From: Ameyamaea chiangmaiensis
Lineage (GTDB): Bacteria; Pseudomonadota; Alphaproteobacteria; Acetobacterales; Acetobacteraceae
Length of the DNA stretch: 64,000 bases
Assembly: GCF_025995235.1 (NCBI RefSeq)
Contig: NZ_BAPT01000006.1
Span: 62,001 to 126,000 of the forward strand
Direction: 5' to 3'
Position 1 is the stretch's first letter, and each line of letters begins with the position of its first letter. Shown here piece by piece: positions 8,869 through 19,282 of the stretch. The notes under the pieces are model-generated. The model searched no databases. It saw nothing but the letters and a program-made list of their open reading frames with translations, and was not told the origin of the DNA. The position numbers were made by a program, and so were the translations under genes.

Positions 8869-9319
8869 ATGAGTCGTCCTTACAGACAGGGTCGGGGAAC
8901 GACGCGCATGATCACGGGCGCGCCAGACTGTGACGCGCCATACTCTATCGAACGCGCGGGCGTGGGTCAGGCCCGTGGACGTCGTGCCGTTCCGCGACGA
9001 CCACGCTTCCGATTCCAGAGGAAACGCGCGGGCACGCCAGCGACGCGCGGACGGACGAGACGCGGTTGCCGCGAATAATCACAAAATTGTGATAATGAAC
9101 GCCATCCCGACGCCCGACGTTTTCCACGGGTGAACTGGCGGGCGCCCAACGGTGTGACCGTATAACATCGTGGTGGCGGGCAGGTGGCGACGGGCGCGGC
9201 GGCGGCCCTAGCCCCGATGGCGGCTTCATTGGTACATTAGGGCGCATAAGCGCTGCCGCGACGGGGCGTGCCACGCCGGTTTCCGTCCGATCAGACGCAG
9301 CAGGAAGGAAAAGGTCGAC
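8869..9319. other. 451-base non-coding stretch upstream of the aldolase gene
   Basis: No credible gene is seen here; open frames are short, GC-biased and lack ribosome sites. The stretch separates the divergent nitroreductase and aldolase genes and must hold both promoters. Two locally AT-richer patches (about 9077-9099, and 9225-9250) are the likeliest promoter positions, but no consensus -35/-10 pair is convincing. The purine-rich CAGGAAGGAAAAGG at about 9300-9313 is the aldolase ribosome site. Confidence 0.5.
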
Positions 9320-10216
9320 ATGTCCATAGAACGCATGAAAGCGCAGATGTCCGACAAGGCAGGCTTCATCGCCGCCCTCGACCAGAGCGGGGGGTCCACC
9401 CCCAAGGCGCTCGCCCATTATGGCATCCCCGAGACCGCATACAGCACCGACGAGCAGATGTTCGGCCTGATGCACGACATGCGGGTACGCATCGTCACCG
9501 CACCGTCGTTTACCGGTGACAAGGTCATCGCCGCGATCCTGTTCGAACGCACGATGGACGGTCATGTCGGGGACACGCCGGTCCCGACCTATCTGTGGCG
9601 GGAGCGTGGGGTTGTCCCGCTCCTGAAGATCGACAAGGGGCTCGAGGCCGAACAGGACGGCGTCACGCTGATGAAGCCGATGCCGGGTCTGGACGACCTG
9701 CTGGCGCGTGCGGTCAAGCTCGGCGTCTACGGCACGAAAGAACGCTCGACCATCGCGACGGCGAATCCGGCCGGGATCAAGGCGATCGTCGACCAGCAGT
9801 TCGCGATCGCCCGACAGGTCGCCGCCCACGGACTGGTGCCGATCATGGAGCCGGAGGTTCTGATCAAGAACCCGCAGAAGGCCGAAGCCGAAGCCATCCT
9901 GGCCGAAGAGGTCCTGAAATCCCTCGACGCGCTGCCGGGCAACTATCCGGTGATGCTCAAGGTGACCATCCCGGAGCAGGCCGACCTGTATGCGCCGATC
10001 ATGAAGCACCCGCGCATGCAGCGCGTCGTCGCCCTGTCGGGTGGCTATCCCCTTGACGTCGCGTGTCAGAAACTCAAGGCCAACCACGGCATGATCGCGA
10101 GCTTCTCGCGCGCGCTCGTCGGCGATCTGCGTGTCTCCATGTCCGACGCCGAGTTCGACGCCACCCTGTCCAAGGCCGTCGAGGAAATCTACGACGCCTC
10201 CGTTAACAAGATCTGA
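9320..10216 (+). CDS. fda: Class I fructose-bisphosphate aldolase
   Basis: 298 residues, the length of the bacterial (staphylococcal Fda-type) class I aldolases. Visible motifs are GFIAALDQSGGSTPKAL at the N-terminus, the ILFERTMDGHVG segment, VVPLLKIDKGLE (first active-site lysine), GLVPIMEPEVLI and PVMLKVTIPEQ (Schiff-base lysine in the KVTIP motif), and ALSGGYP near the end. The cytosolic Schiff-base enzyme cleaves fructose 1,6-bisphosphate to dihydroxyacetone phosphate and glyceraldehyde 3-phosphate and needs no metal. The ribosome site AGGAAGGA lies about 10 bases upstream. Confidence 0.95.
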   Translation: MSIERMKAQMSDKAGFIAALDQSGGSTPKALAHYGIPETAYSTDEQMFGLMHDMRVRIVTAPSFTGDKVIAAILFERTMDGHVGDTPVPTYLWRERGVVPLLKIDKGLEAEQDGVTLMKPMPGLDDLLARAVKLGVYGTKERSTIATANPAGIKAIVDQQFAIARQVAAHGLVPIMEPEVLIKNPQKAEAEAILAEEVLKSLDALPGNYPVMLKVTIPEQADLYAPIMKHPRMQRVVALSGGYPLDVACQKLKANHGMIASFSRALVGDLRVSMSDAEFDATLSKAVEEIYDASVNKI

Positions 10217-10224
10217 CAGCGCGC

Positions 10225-10243
10225 GGGACGGTTCGCCCGTCCC
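10225..10243 (+). terminator. Hairpin after the aldolase gene
   Basis: A perfect 7-bp stem (GGGACGG with CCGTCCC) closes a five-base loop eight bases after the stop codon. There is no T-run afterwards, so it may be a stability hairpin or an imperfect intrinsic terminator. Confidence 0.5.
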
Positions 10244-10427
10244 GTCCGTCGCCCGGGCCGCCACTCCCCGGACGCCGCATCCCTCACGCCTCACGGGCCG
10301 GGAGACGATCCGCCGGCCGGCGGGCTTGCGACGGCGCAATCCTGACGCGGCCGGACGCACGGCGCGTCCGCATCTCCCCTCCCCCTCTATCGTCAGACGA
10401 CCGGGCCGGGACGGCGTCGCGTCGCCT

Positions 10428-11105
10428 TCAGCCGGCGTTCGGGCGCAGAAGCCCGTCGCGCACCGCGGCCTCGATCGTGCGGGCACCCGCGTCCAGATGG
10501 GCGCGCAACAGATCGGGAGCGCGCTCCGGCGTCGCGCCCAGCAATGCGTCGAGGATGGCGATGTGATCGGCGATCGTTTCAGCCGTCCGCGCGACCGAGG
10601 CGAGGTCGGCACGCCGCACGAAACGGATGCGTGCGTTGACGACGGCCAGCATCCGGTCGCGCTCGCCATTGCCGGCCAGCGCGGCCAGGGCGGTATGAAA
10701 CGCCTCGTCCTGATCGGCGACATGGTCGCTCCCGCCGCCCGCGACGTCCGCGCGCGGCAGTTGCGCCCACGTTGCGCGCAGCGCCGTCAGGACCGCGCGG
10801 ACCGGTGCCTCGTCCAGCCGAGGCAGCAACGCGGCCAGCGCCCCACTCTCCAGATCCGCACGCACGGTATAAAGGTCGCCGATCTCGGACGCGCGCAGGC
10901 CGCGACAGAAAAACCCAAGGCCCGGCCGGTTCAGCACCAGCCCCTCGCCGGTCAGCCTGTTCATGGCCTCGCGCACCGGTGCCCGGCTCATGCCCAGCAT
11001 GCGCGCCAGCGCGACTTCGTTCAGATGCTCGCCGGGGCGAAATTCGAACCCGACCGTCATACGGCGCAGAACGTCATACGCATGCTCGACACTGCTCGAC
11101 GGCAT
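10428..11105 (-). CDS. GntR-family regulator, FadR/FCD subfamily
   Basis: 225 residues. The N-terminal winged helix is plain: GEHLNEVALARMLGMSRAPVREAMNRLTGEGLV (about residues 24-56) fits the GntR DNA-binding helix signature. The C-terminal FCD-type helical ligand domain carries VRADLESGALAALL and the metal/acid-binding histidines in DEAFHTALAALAGN and ADHIAILDALL. These regulators sense small carboxylates. It is convergent with the aldolase and divergent from the FAD/NAD(P)-binding gene, which is a plausible but unproven target. Confidence 0.88.
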   Translation of the reverse strand: MPSSSVEHAYDVLRRMTVGFEFRPGEHLNEVALARMLGMSRAPVREAMNRLTGEGLVLNRPGLGFFCRGLRASEIGDLYTVRADLESGALAALLPRLDEAPVRAVLTALRATWAQLPRADVAGGGSDHVADQDEAFHTALAALAGNGERDRMLAVVNARIRFVRRADLASVARTAETIADHIAILDALLGATPERAPDLLRAHLDAGARTIEAAVRDGLLRPNAG

Positions 11106-11296
11106 CGCGTCCCGGCTCCTTCCCTGTCGAACAAGCCGTACAGCATTCCCCTGTCAGGGTAAATTCGTTTTCATTTCGATACGTAATGCCAAGCACATCC
11201 GCGTGTGCGCATACACGCCGATACAACAATCCGATTGGCCCACCGTGGCGCTTCCATCAGGATGCCGCGCGCAGCGAGACAGGAGACACTGGCGAC

Positions 11297-12664
11297 ATGC
11301 ACCCCGTGACGGACATCGTCATCATCGGCGGCGGCGCGAGTGCGACCCTGTTGGCCGCGCAACTGACCCGCCACGGGATCGGGCCGCGCTGCGTCATCAT
11401 CGATCCGGCGGACAGTCCCGCCGTCGGGCTTGCCTACGCCACGCCCTGCCTTGAACATCGCCTGAACGTACGTGCGTCCAACATGAGCGCCTTCGCCGGA
11501 GCGCCGGACCATTTTCTGGCATGGCTGCGCACCCATATCGACCCCGACACGTCCCCCGATGCCTTCGTGCCGCGCGCACTTTATGGCGTGTATCTGCGCG
11601 GGTTGCTCGACACGACCAGGGTGCGGGCCATACGCGACGTCGCGATCGACTGTCAGCGCCGTGCCGACGGCCTGCTGCACATCACCCTGGCGACGGGACG
11701 CACGCTGTCGGCCCGTCAGGTGGTGCTGGCGTTCGGGCATTTCGATCCGGCACCGGTGCCCGGTGTCGAGAGCCTGGCACAACGGCAGGGCGGCTACTGC
11801 CCGACGGCCTGGACGACCGCCGCCTACGCCCCGCTGCATGCCGGGGACGAGGTCATCCTGATCGGCACCGGACTGACCGCGGTCGACGCGGTCCTGCGCC
11901 TGCGCGCCGTCGGATTTCCCGGACGCATCACGGCGGTGTCGCGCCATGGCTGGCTGCCCGAACGGCACGCGCCGTGCGCGAGCCTGCCGCCACCGGTGGT
12001 TTCGCCCGGCGACACACCCCCGACCGTCCGGGCCTATCTCCGCGCATTCCGGGCCGCGATGGCCGCCGGGGTTGCGTGGCGGACGGCCGTCGACAGCCTG
12101 CGTCCGGTGACCAACGCACTCTGGAACGCGCTTCCCGATGTGGAGCGTCGCCGGTTTCGTCGCTGCCTGCAGCGGCGCTGGGACATCCTGCGCCACCGCA
12201 TGGCGCCGGAGGTCGCCGACCGGATCGACGCCGACCGCGCGGCCGGATCCCTGCGTATCCTCGACGGCCATGTGACCGAGGTCATGACGACACCGGACGG
12301 CATGGCGGTGCATCTGCGCACTCGCGGCGGCGCACGCACGCTGACGGGGGCCCGCGTGGTCAATTGCACGGGCGCCAGCCTGGCGTACCGGCATGTCGCC
12401 TCGCCGCTTCTGGCAGCCATGTTCAGATCGGGTCAGATCGCGTCGGGCTTCGCCGATCAGGGCCTGGACTGTACCGACGCCGGACAGGTGCGCGACGCCG
12501 GGGGTGTACCGGTGCCCGGTCTGTTTGCGCTCGGGCCGCCGCGTCTGGGTGTTCTGTTCGAGTCGATCGCCATTCCCGAAATCCGCCAGCAGGCCGCGGC
12601 ACTGGCCGACTATCTGGCGGCCTACCCTGCGGCCGGCAAGCACGCGGCGGACACGGCGGACTGA
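11297..12664 (+). CDS. FAD/NAD(P)-binding protein (NAD_binding_9 type)
   Basis: 455 residues from an ATG preceded by the ribosome site CAGGAGAC. The FAD Rossmann motif VIIGGGASATLLAAQL starts at residue ~8. This is followed by VGLAYATPCLEHRLNVRASNMSAFAG, typical of the NAD_binding_9 proteins that resemble monooxygenases and are found next to siderophore or transport genes. A second GTGLTAVDAVLRL glycine motif lies near residue 194. The substrate is not known. Open frame continues upstream but overlaps the divergent regulator and is not supported. Convergent with the amino-acid permease (6 bases between stops). Confidence 0.82.
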   Translation: MHPVTDIVIIGGGASATLLAAQLTRHGIGPRCVIIDPADSPAVGLAYATPCLEHRLNVRASNMSAFAGAPDHFLAWLRTHIDPDTSPDAFVPRALYGVYLRGLLDTTRVRAIRDVAIDCQRRADGLLHITLATGRTLSARQVVLAFGHFDPAPVPGVESLAQRQGGYCPTAWTTAAYAPLHAGDEVILIGTGLTAVDAVLRLRAVGFPGRITAVSRHGWLPERHAPCASLPPPVVSPGDTPPTVRAYLRAFRAAMAAGVAWRTAVDSLRPVTNALWNALPDVERRRFRRCLQRRWDILRHRMAPEVADRIDADRAAGSLRILDGHVTEVMTTPDGMAVHLRTRGGARTLTGARVVNCTGASLAYRHVASPLLAAMFRSGQIASGFADQGLDCTDAGQVRDAGGVPVPGLFALGPPRLGVLFESIAIPEIRQQAAALADYLAAYPAAGKHAADTAD

Positions 12665-12669
12665 ACGTT

Positions 12670-14064
12670 CTACCCGGCTGCGCCGGGCGCGACACGGCGC
12701 CGACGCCACAGACCGCCGGTCAGGGCGATCACCGCGAATGCGACGCCACTATAGAGCAATTCCCGCCGCGATTCGCCTTGCACCGCCATGTCGATCAGAA
12801 CGACACCGATCGCCGCGACCACCACCCAGGACAGCCACGGGAAGCACCACATGGCGAACACCGGTCTCTCGCCCGCCCGGTCCATGGCGCGCCGCAACCG
12901 GATCTGCGCCAGCGCCGCCAGCACGTAATCAAACAGCGCCAACGTGCCGGCACAGCTCAGCACGACCATGTACACCGTATCGGGCGAGGCGATCGCGCTG
13001 CCGACAATGGCCAGCACCCCGGCCATGGTCAGGCCGATCGCCCGCACGGGCACCCGGCGCCGGTTTGTCGCCGCCAGCGCCGCCGGCGCGTCGCCCGCCC
13101 CGGCCATCTCCACCTGCACGCGCGATGCAACATACAGCGCCGAATTCAGGCAGGACGCGACGGCGACGAACACCACCGCCGTCATCGCCATATCCGCCCA
13201 CGCCAGTCCCAGCCGGCGCAGCGCCAGCGCGAACGGGGACTGGCCGACGACCACATCGCGCCACGGCACGATGCACATCACCATGAACAGCGAGAGCACA
13301 TAGAACGCCGACACGCGCAGCACGAGACTGCGCGCGGCATAGGTCACGCTGCGCACCGGATCGATCGATTCCGCCGCCGCGACGGTCGCGATCTCAAACC
13401 CGACCAGCGTCTGCACGAGCGTCGGCACGATCGCCACCGCCGCCAGAAGGCCATGCGGGGCAAAGCCGCCCGCGCGCACCAGTCGCGACAGATCGGCCCG
13501 CGCGGGATGGAACACGCCCGTGAACGCCAGCGCGCCGACCAGAATGAACCCGCCGATGGCCACAAGCTTGATCAGCGACAGAACAGCTTCGGCCCGCGCG
13601 TACGCCCGCGCCGAGATCAGGTTCGCCGCCCCCGCCGCCAGCAACAGCATCGCGTCCCCCGCCAGCACCGGCAGCCCCGTCAGGGCGCGCAGCAACAGCC
13701 CACCGGCGATCACTTCGGATGCCGCCGTCACCGTCCACGCCAGCCAGTAGGTCCAGCCCACCACGAACCCGGCCTCCGCCCCGAGCCCCAGCCGCACATG
13801 CCCGACGAACGAGCCGACACGCGGGGACGCGACGCTCATTTCGCCCAGCATGCGCATCAGCAGGATCACCAGTACCGCCACCACGGTGTAGGACACCAGC
13901 ACCACCGGCCCGGTACGCGCGATGATGGCCGCCGAGCCCACGAACAGTCCCGCGCCGATGACACCGCCGACCGAAATCAGCCCCACCAGGCCCGGGGTCA
14001 GGGTGTGCGCCAGCGCGGCATGGGCCGGTCCCGGCGCGTGGGGGGAACGCAAGTCGTCGGGCAT
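12670..14064 (-). CDS. Amino-acid permease (APC superfamily)
   Basis: Start at ATG 14064, preceded by GGGAGAG, gives 464 residues; a longer in-frame start at 14214 would add a 50-residue non-membrane tail and is rejected. The N-terminal ISVGGVIGAGLFVGSA is the conserved TM1 substrate-binding loop of amino acid/polyamine/organocation carriers. About twelve hydrophobic segments follow, with GEMSVASPRVGSF after TM2 and a GFEIATVAAAES motif in TM6. Probably an inner-membrane proton-coupled importer in the GABA/aromatic/lysine permease branch; substrate not readable. Confidence 0.88.
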   Translation of the reverse strand: MPDDLRSPHAPGPAHAALAHTLTPGLVGLISVGGVIGAGLFVGSAAIIARTGPVVLVSYTVVAVLVILLMRMLGEMSVASPRVGSFVGHVRLGLGAEAGFVVGWTYWLAWTVTAASEVIAGGLLLRALTGLPVLAGDAMLLLAAGAANLISARAYARAEAVLSLIKLVAIGGFILVGALAFTGVFHPARADLSRLVRAGGFAPHGLLAAVAIVPTLVQTLVGFEIATVAAAESIDPVRSVTYAARSLVLRVSAFYVLSLFMVMCIVPWRDVVVGQSPFALALRRLGLAWADMAMTAVVFVAVASCLNSALYVASRVQVEMAGAGDAPAALAATNRRRVPVRAIGLTMAGVLAIVGSAIASPDTVYMVVLSCAGTLALFDYVLAALAQIRLRRAMDRAGERPVFAMWCFPWLSWVVVAAIGVVLIDMAVQGESRRELLYSGVAFAVIALTGGLWRRRRVAPGAAG

Positions 14065-14240
14065 CGTCACGGTCTCTCCCGGCGTGGACCACAACAGGGG
14101 GTGCGGCCGTGTGGCCGGCGTCCCAGTCTGCACGCACCGCAACGCCCCCGCAATGACCGCCATCCCCGCCCGCGCCCCTTGCACCCGCGTCGCGGCGCGG
14201 TAGAACACCTCCATCAGCGGCGCAGCAACGGAGACCCGGC

Positions 14241-14951
14241 ATGACCCGCCCGTCAGACACAGCGGACAGCACGCCCACCGGTCCGGGCGCGCGTGCGCCC
14301 GGCGCGGACCTCGCCGGGTTCCATCCGTCCGCGTTCACCCGTGCCGACACCAGCGACGACGCCGACTTCTATGCCGCCCGGCCACTCCGCGCGCCCGAAA
14401 CCCTGATGGACGGCGGAGCGGCGGCGGCCGTCACGGCGCTCTACAAGACCCTTCTGCCCGAAGACGGCGTGGTCCTCGATCTGATGGCGGGCGAGGACAG
14501 CCATTTTCCCAAGGACACACCGTTCGAACGCGTGCTGGGCGTCGGTCTCAATCTGGTCGCGCTCAACGCCAACGATCGCATCGACGAAGCCGTGGCCCAT
14601 GACCTGAACGCCGATCCAGGGCTGCCCTTCGCCGACCACGCGTTCGACGCCGCCTGCCTGTGCGACGGGATCGCATACCTGACGCAACCCGTGGCGGTCC
14701 TGCGTGACGTGGCGCGGGTTCTCAAGCCCGGCGCACCTCTGGTCGTCACGTTCACCGACCGGTTCGAGCCGCGCAAGGCGGTGGCGATGTGGCAGGCGCT
14801 GGAAGGGCCCGACCGCCAGCGTCTGGTCGGCATCCTGATGGAACGCGCGGGACTCACAGCCCTGGACACCGGCGAGGTCACGCCGCCCGAAGACCTGCCG
14901 GCCTGGCAGGACACGGTATACGCGGTCATCGGCCATGCGCCGCTGGTGTGA
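14241..14951 (+). CDS. Class I SAM-dependent methyltransferase
   Basis: 236 residues with a GGAGA ribosome site. The SAM pocket is seen as VLDLMAGEDSHFP (motif I, about residues 74-86), VGLNLVALNAN (motif II acidic/asparagine position) and DAACLCDGIAYLTQPVAVLRDVARVLKPGAPLVVTF (motifs post-II to III), typical of Methyltransf_11 proteins. Substrate unknown. Divergent from the permease. Confidence 0.82.
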   Translation: MTRPSDTADSTPTGPGARAPGADLAGFHPSAFTRADTSDDADFYAARPLRAPETLMDGGAAAAVTALYKTLLPEDGVVLDLMAGEDSHFPKDTPFERVLGVGLNLVALNANDRIDEAVAHDLNADPGLPFADHAFDAACLCDGIAYLTQPVAVLRDVARVLKPGAPLVVTFTDRFEPRKAVAMWQALEGPDRQRLVGILMERAGLTALDTGEVTPPEDLPAWQDTVYAVIGHAPLV

Positions 14952-15105
14952 CGACGAAGGGACGCCCACGTCGAACTACAGATATGACGGCGGCCCATGC
15001 TTACGGGCGTCGCAAAGGTAATGGGTTCGAAACGACGCGCGGGACTCATGACCGCGTCATCACCAGACCTGTCTTATTTCTGCATCACCGGTTGATTATA
15101 TTCCC

Positions 15106-15137
15106 CCGTATATAGGTTTATGACAAACCGTATATAG
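15106..15137. promoter_or_regulatory. Candidate operator with two direct CCGTATATAG repeats
   Basis: CCGTATATAG occurs at 15106-15115 and again at 15128-15137, 22 bases apart start to start, i.e. about two helical turns. Between them lies the inverted repeat GGTTT-ATGAC-AAACC (15115-15129). The block is AT-rich against its surroundings and sits 74 bases before the siderophore-receptor gene, so it may be a promoter/operator. It is not a good match to a classical Fur box. Confidence 0.4.
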
Positions 15138-15210
15138 ACGCATTCGGGCGGAACTGGCAGAACGTGCCCCCATCCTGTTCCTGAACCGTAATCGCGGACA
15201 CGCCAGATCC

Positions 15211-17568
15211 ATGCATGAACGTCTCCCCCTCTCTTTCGTCTCCGGAACGTTTGGCGCGCTTCTGCTGACGACAACGGCGCTGGCGGCGACGGGCACGCCC
15301 GTTGCGACGTCCACGAAAGCCGGTCACGCTCATCCCACCATCACCCGCCGCCCCGCGCCACAGAAGACGGCGGCAGCCCCCATCGCGGGTGTTCTGGACG
15401 GCTCGAACGGCGAGACCGTGACGGTGCGCGGCCACCATGTCGCCGACGGCACCAGCGCGCGCTACATGAACAAGAGCGTGTATCTCGGCCCGCTGGGCAA
15501 CCGCGACACGCTGGACACGCCCTATTCGATCATGGGTGTGACGCATGACGTCGTGGTCAACCAACAGATCCGCAACCTGAACGATCTGGCGCAGTATCTG
15601 CCGTCGGTGCAGCTGGAGGTCCGTGGCGATCCCAACACCTCGCGCCCGCAGTCGCGCGGTTTTGAGGCCGATGTCGTTTCCAATTCGCGCCTCGACGGAC
15701 TGAACGTCGTCTCGACAACCCCGTATCCCGCCGAATGGATCGACAACCTTCAGGTTCTCAACGGTCTGGCCGGTGCGATGTATGGACCCGAAAACCCGGC
15801 GGGCGTGTTCGAATACACCCTCAAGCGTCCCACCGATCGCCGGACGGAGCGGCTGTCGGTGGGCGTGGATTCGATCGGCACGCCGACGGTCAACGGCGAC
15901 ATCTCCGGCCGCGTCGGCCGGAACGGCTGGTTCGGCTATCGCCTGAACCTGCTGCACGCCGATGGCACCGGCTACACGCAGGGAAGCTGGATGCGCCGCG
16001 AAATGGTCAGCGGCGATTTCGACATCCACCTCGACGACAAGACCGTCATCGAACTCGACGCAAGCCACTATACCTACGACCAGCGCGGCGATGCGCCGGC
16101 GTTCGGCATTCTGGCGACGGGCGTGGGGGGCACCAAACTGCCGGAGGCCCCGGATCTGAGCAATCGCCTGGCGCCGGAATGGAGTGGTTACCATATGGAA
16201 ACCAATACGTTCCTCGCCAAGATCAAGCACGAGATCAACAAGGACTGGAGCTTCACGCTCGGTGGGCTGTATCAGGATGCCGCGCGGCAGTCCTTTGGCG
16301 TCACCGATACGCTGTGCGACGGCAGCGCGACGTGCCACGGCCTGACCGGCAGCAACGGCTGGTTCACGTCCAAGGCAACGGCGACGACCACGGCGGACGA
16401 TTTCCGCGTCGGCAGCAACATGGCCTATGTCAACGGCAGGGTGTACACGGGGCCGATCCGGCACGATCTGGTCATCGGCACCAACGGCTACATGATGGGC
16501 AATTACAACCCGGTCGCCGCCGTCACCAGCAGCCAGACACTGGGGACGTACAACATGTATGGCGCGTCGCCGTCCAGCGGAACGCAGCCGTATTATCGCG
16601 GCCGCTACAAATCCAGCAGCGTCACCAGCCAGTCGTTCATCGTCGGCGACACGCTGCGGTTCGACAGGCACTGGTCCATCATGGGCACCCTGTCCTGGAG
16701 CTGGATCGACCAGCAGGGCGCGCTGAACGCGAAAAGCCCGCTGCGGAAAACCTTTTCAACGTCGGCGGCATTCAGCCCGACGACCAGCCTGATGTACAAA
16801 CCGACCGATAACCAGACGCTGTATTTCACCTATGGCCGTTCGGTCGAGGCGGGGCCGGTCACGCCCAACAGCGGCAGCTATACCAACACGAACATTGCCC
16901 TTCCGATCGCACATTCAGAGGAATACGAGGTCGGCTACAAGCTGCGTTACCAGAAGATACAGGTCAATGTGGCAGGTTTCCGAATCACGTCGCCCTACGC
17001 TCTGTATGTCCCCGCTGCCAATCCAACAGGCTGCACGGCCCTCACCAATTGCCAGACCTACACCTACGGCGGAACACAGCGCAATTACGGCGTGGAGGCC
17101 CAGATCTCGGGCGAGGTCCTGCCGAACCTGTCCGTGCTGGCCGGCATGACATGGTTGGATGCCGAACTGGTCGACGCGGCGACCCCCTCACTCAATAACA
17201 AGGAAATCGTGGGCGCGGCACCGCTGCAGGCCAGCACGCTGCTGGACTATCGCCTGCCGGCGACGCTCGGCGCGTTCGCCTCGCGCTGGGCGTTCAACGC
17301 GGGCGTGCATTACATGGGCAACCGCGCGGCCAACGTGACCAACACGCTGCACACCGGGTCGTATACGACGCTGGAACTGGGCACGCGGTACGCCTTTCGC
17401 GTCGCCCGCTTTCCCTGGGTCGTGCGCTTCGGGGTCAGCAACGCGACGAACGAGCGCTACTGGGCCTCGGTCTACACCGGTGCGCCCAGCGGCACGTCGG
17501 GCGCGGCCTCCAGCCTGTATGCCGGACTGCCGCGCGTCTACCACTTCACGTTCTCGGCGGAATTCTGA
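15211..17568 (+). CDS. TonB-dependent siderophore receptor
   Basis: 785 residues. A signal peptide (MHERLPLSFVSGTFGALLLTTTALAA) is followed by a linker, then a plug domain with LGNRDTLDTPYSIMGVTHDVV and the RPQSRGFEADVVSNSRLDG and NGLAGAMYGPENPAGVFEYTLKRPT motifs typical of siderophore receptors. The remaining ~550 residues form the 22-strand outer-membrane barrel, ending YHFTFSAEF with the required terminal Phe. It imports ferric siderophore using the TonB-ExbBD motor. No exporter, TonB or biosynthesis gene is adjacent. Confidence 0.93.
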   Translation: MHERLPLSFVSGTFGALLLTTTALAATGTPVATSTKAGHAHPTITRRPAPQKTAAAPIAGVLDGSNGETVTVRGHHVADGTSARYMNKSVYLGPLGNRDTLDTPYSIMGVTHDVVVNQQIRNLNDLAQYLPSVQLEVRGDPNTSRPQSRGFEADVVSNSRLDGLNVVSTTPYPAEWIDNLQVLNGLAGAMYGPENPAGVFEYTLKRPTDRRTERLSVGVDSIGTPTVNGDISGRVGRNGWFGYRLNLLHADGTGYTQGSWMRREMVSGDFDIHLDDKTVIELDASHYTYDQRGDAPAFGILATGVGGTKLPEAPDLSNRLAPEWSGYHMETNTFLAKIKHEINKDWSFTLGGLYQDAARQSFGVTDTLCDGSATCHGLTGSNGWFTSKATATTTADDFRVGSNMAYVNGRVYTGPIRHDLVIGTNGYMMGNYNPVAAVTSSQTLGTYNMYGASPSSGTQPYYRGRYKSSSVTSQSFIVGDTLRFDRHWSIMGTLSWSWIDQQGALNAKSPLRKTFSTSAAFSPTTSLMYKPTDNQTLYFTYGRSVEAGPVTPNSGSYTNTNIALPIAHSEEYEVGYKLRYQKIQVNVAGFRITSPYALYVPAANPTGCTALTNCQTYTYGGTQRNYGVEAQISGEVLPNLSVLAGMTWLDAELVDAATPSLNNKEIVGAAPLQASTLLDYRLPATLGAFASRWAFNAGVHYMGNRAANVTNTLHTGSYTTLELGTRYAFRVARFPWVVRFGVSNATNERYWASVYTGAPSGTSGAASSLYAGLPRVYHFTFSAEF

Positions 17569-17569
17569 T

Positions 17570-17625
17570 CGGTCGCCGCCGGTCGGCGACCGGTACGGCG
17601 CGTGCGATCAGCGCGCTCCGTACCG
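17570..17625. terminator. Two adjoining hairpins between convergent genes
   Basis: A perfect 9-bp stem, CGGTCGCCG (17570-17578) with CGGCGACCG (17584-17592), starts two bases after the receptor stop codon. A second stem overlaps its end: CGGTACGG (17591-17598) with CCGTACCG (17618-17625). Lying between the convergent receptor and mtnP, they probably serve as a bidirectional terminator. Confidence 0.6.
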
Positions 17626-17631
17626 TCATCG

Positions 17632-18514
<883 letters not shown>

Positions 18515-18525
<11 letters not shown>

Positions 18526-19282
18526 GGGACCAGACCTTGCGTTTGAGAAGGATCGTCAGGACGAACAGGAACACCAGATAGAGCACGATGCGCGCGCCGA
18601 TCCGGTGCCGTTCCGCCAGATGCGGCCACGCGGCCCAGGCGAGGAAGTTGGTCACGTCCTCGGCCTCGCGCGCCAGCGTGGCGTCCGTGCCGTCGGCATA
18701 CGTCACCTGATGATCGCGCAGCGGCTGCGGCATGGCGGTCTGCCGCCCATCGAAATAAGGGTTATAGGCGTGTCCCGGCGCGATCGTCATGCCGGCCGGC
18801 GCGGGGCCGTAGCTGGTCAGAAGCGCGTAGATACGGCTCGGGCCGCCGGGGAACACCATCGCCAGCCGCGACTGGTCGGGGGGCACGACGCCGGAGTTGG
18901 CCCGCATGGCCGCCTGCGGGTTGGGAAACGGGCTGAGCAGATGATCGTTCGGCGTGGCCGGACGGCGGGTAGGATGGCCGTCGTCGTCCAGCGGACCGGG
19001 CACCTTGTGGGACGCCGCAATCTGGCGCACCTGCGCCTCGTTCAGACCGATGCCGGCCAGATCGCCGTAGGTCACCGCCGCCATGCCGTGGCAGGCGGAG
19101 CAGACCTGATTGTAGACCGCATAGCCGCGCTGGACGCTGGCCATGTCGAACCGGCCCATTGGCCCGTCGAAACTCCAGACATGCGCGGGTGTCGGCGCGC
19201 GGGTGGTGGGGACCTCGGCCCGCACCCCGGAGACACCCCCCAGCACCGCGAGGGCCGCGGCAAGGCCGTGCAGGCGGCTCAT
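18515..19282 (-). CDS. petC: Cytochrome c1 of the bc1 complex
   Basis: 255 residues from ATG 19282, which overlaps the petB stop by four bases (ATGA). A signal peptide (MSRLHGLAAALAVLGG...RA) precedes the haem-binding VCSACHGM at about residues 59-66. The axial methionine lies in FDGRQTAMPQPL. A C-terminal transmembrane anchor (IVLYLVFLFVLTILLKRK) holds the haem domain in the periplasm. c1 passes electrons from the Rieske protein to a soluble or bound cytochrome c. Confidence 0.95.

Noticed and set aside
8930..9133. Small plus-strand open frame in the aldolase upstream region
   Set aside because: No ribosome site, no family, low-quality composition.
11521..14244. Plus-strand open frame of about 900 codons across the FAD-binding and permease genes
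   Set aside because: High-GC shadow frame; it runs antisense through a clear APC permease.
15015..15040. GGTTCGAAA stretch that looks like a tRNA T-arm
   Set aside because: No acceptor, D or anticodon arms can be built around it.
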